From Patescibacteria group bacterium (GTDB taxonomy: Bacteria > Patescibacteriota > Minisyncoccia > JAHISW01 > Tagabacteraceae), in assembly GCA_018817995.1 (NCBI GenBank), contig JAHISW010000038.1, positions 1 to 16,023 of the forward strand: a stretch of 16,023 bases of DNA, given 5' to 3'. Position 1 is the first letter of the stretch. Each line of letters opens with the position of its first letter. A model generated the notes under the pieces. That model did not search any database, was not told the DNA's origin, and saw nothing but the letters and a program-made list of their open reading frames with translations. The translations under genes were made by a program, and so were the position numbers. Shown one piece after another: positions 7,136 to 13,693 of the stretch.

Positions 7136-8097
7136 ATTTTTTTATTTTTTACTGGTAATGTAAACCAAAACGTAGATCCCTTTCCTTCAATACTGGAGAA
7201 ACCAACTTTGCCACCGGAAGATTCGATAGCAGTCTTTGCAATAAAAAGGCCCGCGCCAAGACCCTCGCTTTTTTGCCTTTTTGCTAAATTTCCGCGAAAA
7301 AATTTGATAAAAATTTGACCCTCATCTTCTTTTGGTATGCCAATTCCCTCATCGCTAATAGAAAACTTAACAACATCATCCACCTTTTCAAGAAGAACAC
7401 CGGCCTTTCCGCCGTTGGGACTGTAACGGATGGCATTATCAAAAAAATGCGCGACAGCATGGTTAATTTTGGTCTCATCCGCAGAAACGAAAATCTCTCT
7501 CTCCGGCAAGGAAACTTCCATTTCCACACCAAAAAAAGCCGCCCTCTTTAAATATTTGTTCTTCACTTGTAAAACCAGCTTATTCAACGAAAACATGCTC
7601 TCTTGAAAAACCTCTATATCACTGTCAGCGCGATAAATTTCCAAGAGATCGTTTGTGAGCCCAATCATCCTTTCATTTTGCTCTTCAATATCCGAAAGAG
7701 ATTGTTCCCTCTCTTCTTTGTTTAGACTCTCCCATTTGTTCATAAGAATATCTAACTGCCACTTGATAGATGACAAGGGATTCCTTAGTTGGTGCGACAT
7801 GATATTAATAAATTCGGATTTTTCTTTTGATACGATCGCCATTTTTTCAAAAGAAATCAAAATAATATAACTAAGAATAAGGAAGACAACGGCAACCGCG
7901 CACACAATCAAAATGACAACCAATGGTTCGGTATAAACGCGAGAAACAAGATATGTCGCCAAAATAGAAACGCTTGTTACCCCGCCCATTATCGAAAAGA
8001 TGAACGGAGGATACTCCCACAAACCAATTTTATATTCCCTGCAATACTTTTTGAAATTAAATGCGGACAGAAGTTTTAGTAATTTTGGTAAAATCAT
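7132..8097 (-). CDS. Membrane histidine kinase (HisKA + HATPase_c)
   Basis: This sensor kinase of 321 aa has two membrane helices (about 33-53 and 58-83) joined by a very short loop, then a HisKA domain with the phosphorylated H102 in SHQLRNPLSS. The ATPase domain carries the N box HFFDNAIRYSP (N221), G1 box DEGIGIP (249-255) and G2 box GLGAGLFIAK (279-288). There is no PAS, HAMP or large extracytoplasmic sensor, so any signal is sensed in or near the membrane. The start ATG 8097 has no ribosome binding site, but TGGTATAAT ends 6 nt upstream, fitting a leaderless mRNA. It is the first gene of the pilus run and is divergent from the ABC transporter. Its partner is the adjoining response regulator, shown by the 4-nt overlap. 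Confidence 0.93.
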   Translation of the reverse strand: MILPKLLKLLSAFNFKKYCREYKIGLWEYPPFIFSIMGGVTSVSILATYLVSRVYTEPLVVILIVCAVAVVFLILSYIILISFEKMAIVSKEKSEFINIMSHQLRNPLSSIKWQLDILMNKWESLNKEEREQSLSDIEEQNERMIGLTNDLLEIYRADSDIEVFQESMFSLNKLVLQVKNKYLKRAAFFGVEMEVSLPEREIFVSADETKINHAVAHFFDNAIRYSPNGGKAGVLLEKVDDVVKFSISDEGIGIPKEDEGQIFIKFFRGNLAKRQKSEGLGAGLFIAKTAIESSGGKVGFSSIEGKGSTFWFTLPVKNKKI

Positions 8098-8103
8098 AAT
8101 TTT

Positions 8104-8112
8104 ATTATACCA
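8104..8112 (-). promoter_or_regulatory. Extended -10 promoter of the kinase/pilus operon (leaderless)
   Basis: TGGTATAAT reads 8112 to 8104 on the minus strand, with six bases before ATG 8097. Transcription is expected to begin at the ATG. A second TATAAT lies at 8129-8124. No strong -35 is seen. The 55-bp intergenic region also holds the divergent promoter of the ABC transporter. Confidence 0.68.
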
Positions 8113-8137
8113 CTTTATATCTAATTATACTAAATTT

Positions 8138-8146
8138 TGATAGAAT
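8138..8146 (+). promoter_or_regulatory. Extended -10 promoter of the ABC transporter (leaderless)
   Basis: TGATAGAAT at 8138-8146 is followed by six bases and then ATG 8153. No Shine-Dalgarno sequence precedes the ATG. The arrangement mirrors that of the divergent histidine kinase gene. Confidence 0.62.
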
Positions 8147-8152
8147 ATAGAA

Positions 8153-9904
8153 ATGCGCGCGTCCGCGTCAAAGACAATAAAACTCGGCCTCTCTATAATA
8201 AAGAAGCAGTTGCTGAATTATAGAAAGGAATTGGTAATTTTGGCCGTATTGGGAATTTTTTCCGCCGTGGGAAATGCTTTAACCCCATATTTTGGTGGCA
8301 AAATACTTGATTCTTTAATAAACCAATCCCCAAAGTTTTATCTTTTTCTCTTTGTGTGGATAGGAATAAGCCTAATAAGTTACACCATAAATTGGCGTAG
8401 TGGTATTAGAAGCGAATATCTGGCGGTAAGAGCAAGCGCCGACTACATAATACATGCCCTCTCCAGAATTATTGAAATGCCTATTTCTTTCCACAAGAGC
8501 CACAAGATTGGAGGTCTTCTTCATCGTGTCGCGAGAGCGTCCAGTTCACTGGAACCAATATTAAGCAGGGTGTTAATAAACCTGGCTCCGGAGTTTTTAA
8601 GTATAATCATCGCTGTAACCATCTGTTTTTTTGTCAACGCAAAATTGGGAGGTCTTTTGCTTTGCTCAATGGTTGTATATTTGTTTATTTTAATCAGAAA
8701 AACCCGTCCCTTGGTCGGACTGTCCATGAAAATGCACGATGCATATCAAAAAGCTTACGGGAACGCTTCCGATGCGATAAGTAATATCCAATCGGTCAAA
8801 CAGGCAACATTGGAAAAATATGAACAAAGAAAACTTCACAAAGGATTCCAACTTTCGGCGGTCAGATACAGAAAACAACTCATTACCATTTGGACCAGCC
8901 TGTCCTTTTATCAGAGAATAATGGTCCTTTTCAGCCAGGCGGTTATTTTCTTTTTGTCCGTCGCCTTCGTTAAAAGCGGAGAAATTACTGTCGGCGAAGT
9001 AATCATGTTCTACAGTTACAGCTCCATGCTTTTTAACCCTTTTTTCGTTCTCGGCAATTTTTGGCAAACCATACAAAATGGCCTGACTGCGCTCATACAA
9101 TCAGAAAAAATTCTTAGCGCTCCGGCTGAAAAATACACGCCTGAAAATTCTTTTATTTTGTCAGATATAAAAGGGCGCGTTACTTTTGAGAATTTGTCCT
9201 TTCATTATAAAAAGAACTACAAAATTTTGGAAAATATAGATATAAAAATTGAGCCGGGCAAAGTAGTAGCGCTTGTCGGAGAATCGGGTGTGGGCAAAAG
9301 CACTCTCGTTGATTTAATTTCCGGCTATTATTTTGCCTCGCAAGGAAAATTGTCAATTGACGAACACAATATCAAAAAAATAGATTTAAAATTTTTGAGA
9401 AGTAAAATAGGCGTCGTCCCCCAAGAAATACTTCTTTTTAACGACACAGTAAAAGAAAACATAAGATACGGAAAACTTTCGGCAACACAAGAAGAGATAG
9501 AAAAAGCGGCAAAATTCGCCTGCGCCGATGAATTTATTGAAAAATTTCCCCTGAAATACAAACAGGTCGTGGGAGAAAGAGGGGTAAAACTTTCGGCCGG
9601 ACAAAAACAAAGAATTGCCATAGCGCGGGCCTTTTTGAAAAGTCCGAAAATATTGATACTGGACGAGCCGACATCGTCTTTGGACGCGCAATCAGAAAAG
9701 TTGATTCAAGAATCTCTTGAAAAACTTATGAAAAATAAAACTACTATAATTATAGCCCATCGGTTAAGCACGGTTAGAAAAGCTGACAAAATAATTGTTT
9801 TAGAAAAAGGTAAAATTGCGGAATGTGGCAAGCACGAAGAACTAATAAAAAAGCCGAACGGTATCTACCGCCGGCTTTACGAACTTCAAATTGGATTGCA
9901 ATAA
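8153..9904 (+). CDS. ABC exporter half-transporter (fused membrane and ATPase domains)
   Basis: The protein has 583 aa, the usual length for an MsbA/multidrug-type half-transporter acting as a dimer. The N-terminal membrane domain (about 25-310) has roughly six hydrophobic segments (28-45, 62-79, 146-162, 166-183, 256-274, 283-303). The ATPase domain contains Walker A GESGVGKST (376-384), the Q loop VVPQE (Q424), the signature LSAGQKQR (480-487, Ala replacing the usual second Gly), Walker B ILILDEPTSSLD (500-511, E505) and the H loop IIAHRLST (H536). The substrate (lipid, drug or peptide) cannot be told from sequence. There is no peptidase domain. It is followed 26 nt later by a small coiled-coil gene, probably in the same transcript, up to the terminator at 10275. 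Confidence 0.95.
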   Translation: MRASASKTIKLGLSIIKKQLLNYRKELVILAVLGIFSAVGNALTPYFGGKILDSLINQSPKFYLFLFVWIGISLISYTINWRSGIRSEYLAVRASADYIIHALSRIIEMPISFHKSHKIGGLLHRVARASSSLEPILSRVLINLAPEFLSIIIAVTICFFVNAKLGGLLLCSMVVYLFILIRKTRPLVGLSMKMHDAYQKAYGNASDAISNIQSVKQATLEKYEQRKLHKGFQLSAVRYRKQLITIWTSLSFYQRIMVLFSQAVIFFLSVAFVKSGEITVGEVIMFYSYSSMLFNPFFVLGNFWQTIQNGLTALIQSEKILSAPAEKYTPENSFILSDIKGRVTFENLSFHYKKNYKILENIDIKIEPGKVVALVGESGVGKSTLVDLISGYYFASQGKLSIDEHNIKKIDLKFLRSKIGVVPQEILLFNDTVKENIRYGKLSATQEEIEKAAKFACADEFIEKFPLKYKQVVGERGVKLSAGQKQRIAIARAFLKSPKILILDEPTSSLDAQSEKLIQESLEKLMKNKTTIIIAHRLSTVRKADKIIVLEKGKIAECGKHEELIKKPNGIYRRLYELQIGLQ

Positions 9905-9930
9905 AACCAAAAAAGTAATAGATTAAATCC

Positions 9931-10290
9931 ATGGACATATTCAAAAGAAAAGAAAGAGCCGAAGAAATGGCTTTTGTTGTGGAAAAAACGGAGGAGGAAA
10001 CAGCTAAAATGGAAAACAGAGAAAAGACAATACAAGAAATGATAGAAAATGATCACCCCTTGGTCCAAGAAATAAAAGACCCGCATTGGATTCAAAATGC
10101 TGTTGAAAAATTCGGCAATATGGGTTCTCTAAAAAAGAACATAGGGCTTGCGTGCGAAAAAACCGCTGAAAAAACGGGTTTTGAACCAAAACTGGTCATG
10201 GAAATCCATGAAGAACTGCAAAAAATCAGAGAAAAAGAAAGAGAGGACCTAGAAAAAGAAATCTTAGAAAAAAGAAGGCGGGGGATGTAA
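9931..10290 (+). CDS. Small charged coiled-coil protein, unknown function
   Basis: I do not recognise a family. The product is 119 aa, rich in Glu and Lys, with no signal peptide or membrane segment. Predicted helices at about 1-45 and 90-117 (EEETAKMENREKTIQEM; IREKEREDLEKEILEKRR) look like coiled coils, and the centre (DPHWIQNAVEKFGNMGSLKKNIGLACEKTAEKTGFEPKLV) is less charged and may be a small globular helix bundle. There is no ribosome binding site. A -10-like TAGATT at 9919-9924 lies 6 nt before ATG 9931, but read-through from the ABC transporter 26 nt upstream is equally likely. The stop codon lies inside the loop of the downstream terminator hairpin. The codon pattern and the fit to the terminator support a real gene. 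Confidence 0.75.
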   Translation: MDIFKRKERAEEMAFVVEKTEEETAKMENREKTIQEMIENDHPLVQEIKDPHWIQNAVEKFGNMGSLKKNIGLACEKTAEKTGFEPKLVMEIHEELQKIREKEREDLEKEILEKRRRGM

Positions 10291-10310
10291 AACCCTCGCC
10301 TTTTGTTTTT
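10275..10310. terminator. Bidirectional intrinsic terminator between convergent genes
   Basis: Stem AAGGCGGGGG (10275-10284) pairs with CCCTCGCCTT (10293-10302), with one G-U pair and an 8-nt loop. On the plus strand it runs into TTTTGTTTTT. On the minus strand it is followed by CTTTTTTC, so it can also stop transcription of the toxin operon arriving from the right. The loop contains the stop codon of the small coiled-coil gene. Confidence 0.87.
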
Positions 10311-10335
10311 CACTGCCCCCACCTCCTTTTCATGG

Positions 10336-10677
10336 CTATAAACCAAACAAAATTTTAATTTTGTTGTCTATTTCTTTCTGCACATCGGGGCTTAACCCGC
10401 CAATTTCGCCCAAGATTGTCTTTTTGTCCAAAGTAGCTATCTTCCCTACCTTGACAACGGAATCTGTTTTTAATCCTGTTTGGGAAAAACCTTTATCATT
10501 TTTCTTTATCGCTAAGTCTGTTTTTTGCAATCCTTTCACTTTGAGAGAAGATATAAAAGAAACAACGGCGTCGTCTCCCTGCAAAAAATCAGAAACGACA
10601 ACCGCCGGCCTTACCTTTGAACCTGACAGATCTGTAAAGGGAAAAGGAATTAAGACAATTTTCCCCTTTTTATACAT
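10336..10677 (-). CDS. MazF/PemK-family toxin (mRNA endoribonuclease)
   Basis: Toxins of this family cut mRNA at short sequences and arrest growth. The 113-aa protein starts with the family pattern KGKIVLIPFPFTDLSGSK (residues 4-21) followed by VRPAVVVSD (22-30), where R23 is the usual catalytic arginine. The SFISSLK segment (40-46) fits the strand carrying the catalytic Ser/Thr. The C-terminus (GKIATLDKKTILGEIGGLS) is the standard PemK ending. The start overlaps the antitoxin stop by 8 nt (ATGTATAA), so the two are translationally coupled. Length is normal and the gene appears intact. The cleavage site cannot be inferred. Confidence 0.93.
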   Translation of the reverse strand: MYKKGKIVLIPFPFTDLSGSKVRPAVVVSDFLQGDDAVVSFISSLKVKGLQKTDLAIKKNDKGFSQTGLKTDSVVKVGKIATLDKKTILGEIGGLSPDVQKEIDNKIKILFGL

Positions 10678-10921
10678 AGCGTTTCTTTAGATCCTTCACG
10701 CTGTAAATATCCGGTTCTTCTTTTAAAAAATCAAAACTTGAAGAATTTGCGTTTATGTTTGTGATTTTATTCACTTTTTTATTTATATTTTCAGGATACT
10801 TGATAATAATAACTTCCGCTTTGTTTCTTCTGCCAACACCAAAAACACGGTTATTATACTTAACTTTGTTTATTACCTCGGAAATATTTTTTCTCATTGA
10901 TGTTGTGCTGATAACTTGCAT
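10670..10921 (-). CDS. Phd/YefM-family antitoxin
   Basis: This 83-aa protein lies directly upstream of, and overlaps, the MazF/PemK toxin. Its first 45 residues (VISTTSMRKNISEVINKV..., FGVGRRNKAEVIIIKYPE) match the Phd/YefM DNA-binding fold. The C-terminus (NANSSSFDFLKEEPDIYSVKDLKKRY) is the flexible toxin-binding tail expected of such antitoxins. It probably binds and inhibits the toxin and represses the pair. Start ATG 10921 has no ribosome binding site. An extended -10 (TGCTACAAT) ends 7 nt upstream, so the transcript would be leaderless. Phd-type antitoxins usually pair with Doc or RelE toxins, and pairing with MazF/PemK is a known but less common mix. Confidence 0.88.
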   Translation of the reverse strand: MQVISTTSMRKNISEVINKVKYNNRVFGVGRRNKAEVIIIKYPENINKKVNKITNINANSSSFDFLKEEPDIYSVKDLKKRYV

Positions 10922-10928
10922 ATTTGGA

Positions 10929-10937
10929 ATTGTAGCA
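10929..10937 (-). promoter_or_regulatory. Extended -10 promoter of the toxin-antitoxin pair (leaderless)
   Basis: TGCTACAAT reads 10937 to 10929, with seven bases before ATG 10921. A weak -35-like TTGCGT lies 16 bp upstream. A small palindrome, TGTACA, lies between them and could be part of an operator. The predicted transcript starts at or next to the ATG. Confidence 0.62.
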
Positions 10938-10966
10938 TTTTGTACATTTTACGCAAGACTAACAAA

Positions 10967-11005
10967 CTATCACACATACCATGCTATCACCCCAAATATG
11001 TGATA
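10967..11005. other. Short CTATCAC repeats upstream of the toxin-antitoxin pair
   Basis: CTATCAC occurs at 10967-10973 and 10984-10990, 17 bp apart. The second copy forms an inverted pair with GTGATA at 11000-11005. These lie just upstream of the antitoxin promoter and could be protein-binding sites, but they are short and may be chance. Confidence 0.25.
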
Positions 11006-11013
11006 TAGAGTTC

Positions 11014-11045
11014 CTGCGCCTGCCTGCCGGCAGGCAGGGTCGCAG
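11014..11045. repeat. GC-rich palindromic intergenic repeat
   Basis: A perfect 20-bp palindrome, CCTGCCTGCCGGCAGGCAGG (11019-11038), is flanked by CTGCG (11014-11018) and CGCAG (11041-11045), extending the stem with a 2-nt bulge. It stands out sharply from the AT-rich surroundings. It resembles a REP-type intergenic repeat that I associate with Parcubacteria genomes. It has no obvious U-tract, so it is unlikely to be a simple terminator. Confidence 0.75.
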
Positions 11046-11170
11046 ATTTTATATACTTTTTCTCAAAAAATAAACTGCGAAATTTTTTATGTTGGGAATC
11101 TTACGGCAAGTTTTTTCCCATCTATATTTATTATTTCAGAAAAAGGATTAGCGCTTCCTCCCCTAGTCTT

Positions 11171-11320
11171 TTGGCCAATCAACAAATTTTAGAAGGTTAT
11201 CCTTTTTTGACCAAATTAGAAGAAAGTCTTTTTAAGAAGAAGGTGGGGCAGTTGCTGGAAAGATTTGGCGCAAATAAAATTGGCGCATTTGAGACATTTG
11301 ATAAGTTTTTTTGGGCATAA
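11171..11320 (+). pseudogene. Probable gene remnant or small unrecognised gene
   Basis: From a TTG at 11171 to TAA 11318-11320 the frame encodes 49 residues with a protein-like look: LLANQQILEGYPFLTKL, then EESLFKKKVGQLLERFGANK and ending AFETFDKFFWA. The same frame is open leftward to 11009 but without ATG or a ribosome binding site, and that part reads through the GC-rich palindrome. I recognise no family. It is best explained as the C-terminal remnant of a decayed gene. A real short gene starting at TTG is possible but has no promoter or ribosome binding site in support. Confidence 0.3.
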
Positions 11321-11328
11321 AAAATGTT

Positions 11329-11497
11329 TTAGTTTTTTTGTTTTTCAAAATATTTATTTCTTAAAAAGTTGGTGAATTCTTGCATTTCGCGCCTTCTGTC
11401 GGGCAATTTCTCACCAATCTTTTCTTTCTCTTTCTTTGTTGTTTTCTTCGTTTTCGGTTGCATTGCTCGTATTTTGAAATGGATTTTCTATGCTCAT
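11329..11497 (-). pseudogene. Possible small gene split across two frames
   Basis: Two overlapping short frames lie on this strand. The first, ATG 11497 to TGA at 11411, encodes 28 aa (MSIENPFQNTSNATENEENN...). The second, ATG 11463 to TAA at 11329, encodes 44 aa (MQPKTKKTTKKEKEKIGEK, LPDRRREMQEFTNFLRNKY). Joined by a frameshift in the A-rich overlap they would give about 60 residues. A plausible promoter exists upstream: TTGGAT, 18-bp spacer, TATACT ending about 10 nt before ATG 11497. I recognise no family. It may be a decayed gene, a sequencing error in a poly-A/G run, a frameshifting gene or chance. A 68-aa frame opposite it (11369-11575, plus) is hydrophobic and probably a shadow. Confidence 0.3.
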
Positions 11498-11684
11498 ATT
11501 GTTTTAAAGTATATCAAAAAGTTTAGACCCTATCCAATTTTCTTAAGTATAGACAAAAATCAAAAAATTTGGTAGGGTTAGATTATTGATTTTATTAATT
11601 TACCCAAGCGGGTCTAACTACGCAAATCCGTTATAACTAAACAAGAAACCAAAATGAAAGATAGCGGTATGCTAAAAAACAAAT
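11498..11684. other. Non-coding leader region before rny
   Basis: I see no gene here. There is an imperfect inverted repeat (ACCCTATCCAATTTT near 11527-11541 against AAAATTTGGTAGGGT near 11564-11578). There are also two nested short stems: GTTAGA 11577-11582 with TCTAAC 11613-11618, and ACCC/GGGT at 11602-11613. A -10-like TATGCT at 11668-11673 is the only promoter candidate for rny, without a convincing -35. The stems may form a structured 5' leader, but I cannot match a riboswitch class. Confidence 0.3.
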
Positions 11685-13214
11685 ATGAGTTTATTAACAC
11701 TGCTGGGAGTGGTGATTGCTTCTGTTGCCATAGGCGCGGTTCTAGGATACTTTCTCCGTCATCTTATTGTATTACAACGCAAAAGCTCTATAGAGTTAAA
11801 GATAAAGCAACTCTTAATAGACGCCAAAGCTAAAGCCCAATCCACTCTTGAAGAGGCCTCAAAAAAATCAGAGATACTAATAGAAAAAGCCAAGGAGGAA
11901 GAACGCTCCACTATATCCCAAGCCAGAAAACTTGAGGAGCGTATTGCTCATAAAGAAGAACTTTTGGAAAAAAGACGTGTTGAGACTGAAAAAGATTCTA
12001 AAAAAATTGAAAACAAAACAGAAGAAATAAAAAGAATCCAAGAACAACTCAAGTTTTTGGATGAAAAGAAAAGGAAAGAATTGGAAAAAGTCGCCAATTT
12101 GTCAGAAAAAGAAGCGAGAGAAGAACTTTTTGAAGAAATTGAGAAAAAATACGAAAAAGATATTTTGCTAAGAATCAACAAAATGGAAACAAGGGGCTCT
12201 GAAGAAATAGAACGCAAAGCGCGAGAACTCCTTGTCAGTTCCATTCAAAGATTGGCTTCCTCCACGGCATCCGACATTACCACAACAACAGTAACTATAG
12301 CGTCCGATGACCTGAAGGGTAAAATTATCGGAAAAGAAGGACGAAATATTCGCGCTCTTGAAAGAGCGGCCGGCGTAGAAATTATCGTGGACGATACTCC
12401 CGGTTCTGTCGTTATATCCAGTTTTGACCCCCTTAGAAGACAAGTCGCAAAAATAGCGCTAGAGAACCTTATTCTTGACGGACGTATTCAACCCGCCCGT
12501 ATTGAAGAAATGGTGGTAAAAGCCAAAACCGAAGTGGAAAAGATGGTAAAAAGTAAAGGCGAAACGGCGGCTTATGAAGTTGGAATATTTGACCTAGACC
12601 CACGCCTGCAAGTCCTTCTGGGAAGACTTTATTTCAGGGTAAGTTATGGACAAAGTGTATTGCAACACTCCGTTGAAACCGCCCACCTAGCCAGCATGAT
12701 TGCATCAGAAATCGGCGCTGATGTTGCCGTTACAAAAAAAGCCGCCTTATTGCATGACATTGGCAAAGCGGTTGACCATGAAATACAAGGAACCCACGTA
12801 GAAATTGGAAGAAGGATTTTGCAAAAATTCAAAATGGAGGAGTCTGTCATTCATGCAATGGAATCTCATCACGAAGAATACCCGTACACAACCCTTGAGT
12901 CTGTTATCGTCCAAACAGCTGACGCTATCTCCGCCTCAAGACCAGGCGCGCGCAGAGATACCTTAGAAAGATACTTGAGAAGACTTGAAGAGCTGGAAAA
13001 CATCTCAAATTCTTTTGAGGGTGTCGAAAAATCATACGCTATCCAAGCGGGACGAGAATTAAGGGTATTCGTCACGCCAGAAAAAGTTTCTGACTTGGAA
13101 GCAAAGAAAATAGCCCGAAATATTGCCAAGAAAATTGAAGAAGACATCAAATACCCGGGAGAAATAAAAGTTAATGTGATAAGAGAAAGTCGCGTGATTG
13201 AATACGCCCGATAA
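11685..13214 (+). CDS. rny: Ribonuclease Y
   Basis: This membrane-anchored endoribonuclease starts mRNA decay. The 509-aa protein has the full family order. A membrane helix lies at about 4-27. A long charged coiled coil spans about 35-185. The KH RNA-binding domain has GKIIGKEGRN (212-221) in the invariant loop. The HD metal-dependent phosphohydrolase domain has H328 and the H357-D358 pair in LLHDIGKAVDHE, with further metal ligand histidines near 371 and 395-396. The C-terminal region ending IKVNVIRESRVIEYAR is typical. The length equals that of well-known RNase Y proteins. No ribosome binding site precedes ATG 11685. HU follows 116 nt downstream and probably has its own promoter. No intrinsic terminator is seen directly after rny. 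Confidence 0.97.
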   Translation: MSLLTLLGVVIASVAIGAVLGYFLRHLIVLQRKSSIELKIKQLLIDAKAKAQSTLEEASKKSEILIEKAKEEERSTISQARKLEERIAHKEELLEKRRVETEKDSKKIENKTEEIKRIQEQLKFLDEKKRKELEKVANLSEKEAREELFEEIEKKYEKDILLRINKMETRGSEEIERKARELLVSSIQRLASSTASDITTTTVTIASDDLKGKIIGKEGRNIRALERAAGVEIIVDDTPGSVVISSFDPLRRQVAKIALENLILDGRIQPARIEEMVVKAKTEVEKMVKSKGETAAYEVGIFDLDPRLQVLLGRLYFRVSYGQSVLQHSVETAHLASMIASEIGADVAVTKKAALLHDIGKAVDHEIQGTHVEIGRRILQKFKMEESVIHAMESHHEEYPYTTLESVIVQTADAISASRPGARRDTLERYLRRLEELENISNSFEGVEKSYAIQAGRELRVFVTPEKVSDLEAKKIARNIAKKIEEDIKYPGEIKVNVIRESRVIEYAR

Positions 13215-13235
13215 TAACGGCCTACATTGGGGCTA

Positions 13236-13262
13236 TTGCATATTTTGAGTTTGATATATAAT
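13236..13262 (+). promoter_or_regulatory. Candidate promoter of the HU gene
   Basis: TATAAT at 13257-13262 is preceded by TTGCAT at 13236-13241 with a short 15-bp spacer. This predicts a 5' leader of about 60 nt before the HU start. There is no ribosome binding site near the ATG, so the leader may contribute in another way. The -10 is good and the -35 is weak. Confidence 0.45.
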
Positions 13263-13330
13263 TAGAGAGTACAAGCAATTAGGTCGAGTTTAATCAAACA
13301 AACACTTTACAAGTAATTCTTTAAGATATT

Positions 13331-13615
13331 ATGAATTTAAACAAAGCTTCTTTGATTGAAGAAACCAGCAAAACTCTCGGCGGAAGCAAAACCGATGCCG
13401 AAAAAGTAGTCGTTGGTATTTTTGACAAAATAGTAGAAACACTCAAGAGTGGCTATGAAGTTTCAATAGCCGGTTTTGGTATCTTCTCGGTAAAGGACAG
13501 AGCTGCTCGTCAGGCGCGAAATCCTCGCACAGGAGAGTTGGTTCAGGTCGCGGCAACGAAAGTTGTTAAGTTTAGACCATCAAAAACCCTGAAAGAGACT
13601 GTCAAACCACATTAG
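13331..13615 (+). CDS. hup: HU-family nucleoid protein
   Basis: HU bends and packs DNA as a dimer. The 94-aa protein matches the family over its full length. An N-terminal helical part (NKASLIEETSKTLGGSKTDAEKVV) is followed by VSIAGFGIFSVKDRAAR (44-60). The DNA-gripping arm follows, with the RNPRTGE signature at about 63-69 and the IHF/HU ending KVVKFRPSKTLKETV. The conserved proline at the arm tip is P65. Start ATG 13331 follows AAGATATT with no Shine-Dalgarno. It is likely a monocistronic gene: promoter at 13257 and a strong terminator at 13647. HU rather than IHF is preferred because no IHF-specific features are visible and it is the sole copy here. Confidence 0.95.
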   Translation: MNLNKASLIEETSKTLGGSKTDAEKVVVGIFDKIVETLKSGYEVSIAGFGIFSVKDRAARQARNPRTGELVQVAATKVVKFRPSKTLKETVKPH

Positions 13616-13618
13616 TCA

Positions 13619-13640
13619 TTCACCTTTCCGGAAAGGTGAA
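13619..13640. repeat. Perfect 22-bp palindrome after the HU stop
   Basis: TTCACCTTTCC is followed directly by its exact reverse complement. In RNA it would form a 9-bp stem with a CCGG loop. It begins 4 nt after the HU stop and precedes the terminator by 6 nt. It may protect the 3' end of the HU mRNA, act in anti-termination, or be a protein-binding site. Confidence 0.7.
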
Positions 13641-13646
13641 CTAGCC

Positions 13647-13679
13647 AACCCCCTCCGATGTTCTTCGGAGGGGGTTTTC
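13647..13679 (+). terminator. Intrinsic terminator of the HU gene
   Basis: Stem AACCCCCTCCGA (13647-13658) pairs perfectly with TCGGAGGGGGTT (13665-13676) around a 6-nt loop and is followed by TTCTATT. This is a strong 12-bp hairpin. The U-tract is modest. Confidence 0.9.
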
Positions 13680-13693
13680 TATTGGACAAAAAG

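Noticed and set aside
8690..9100. 136-aa open frame on the minus strand inside the ABC transporter
   Set aside because: It is antisense to a well-conserved transporter with intact motifs; its sequence is a shadow.
11369..11575. 68-aa hydrophobic open frame on the plus strand
   Set aside because: It is Phe/Ser/Val-rich, as expected from the complement of a Lys/Glu-rich frame, and has no ribosome binding site; the opposite-strand frames look more protein-like.
11578..11640. tRNA-like stems before rny
   Set aside because: The stems do not form a cloverleaf, and no T-loop GTTCRA pattern or CCA-like end is present. No other tRNA was found in the window.
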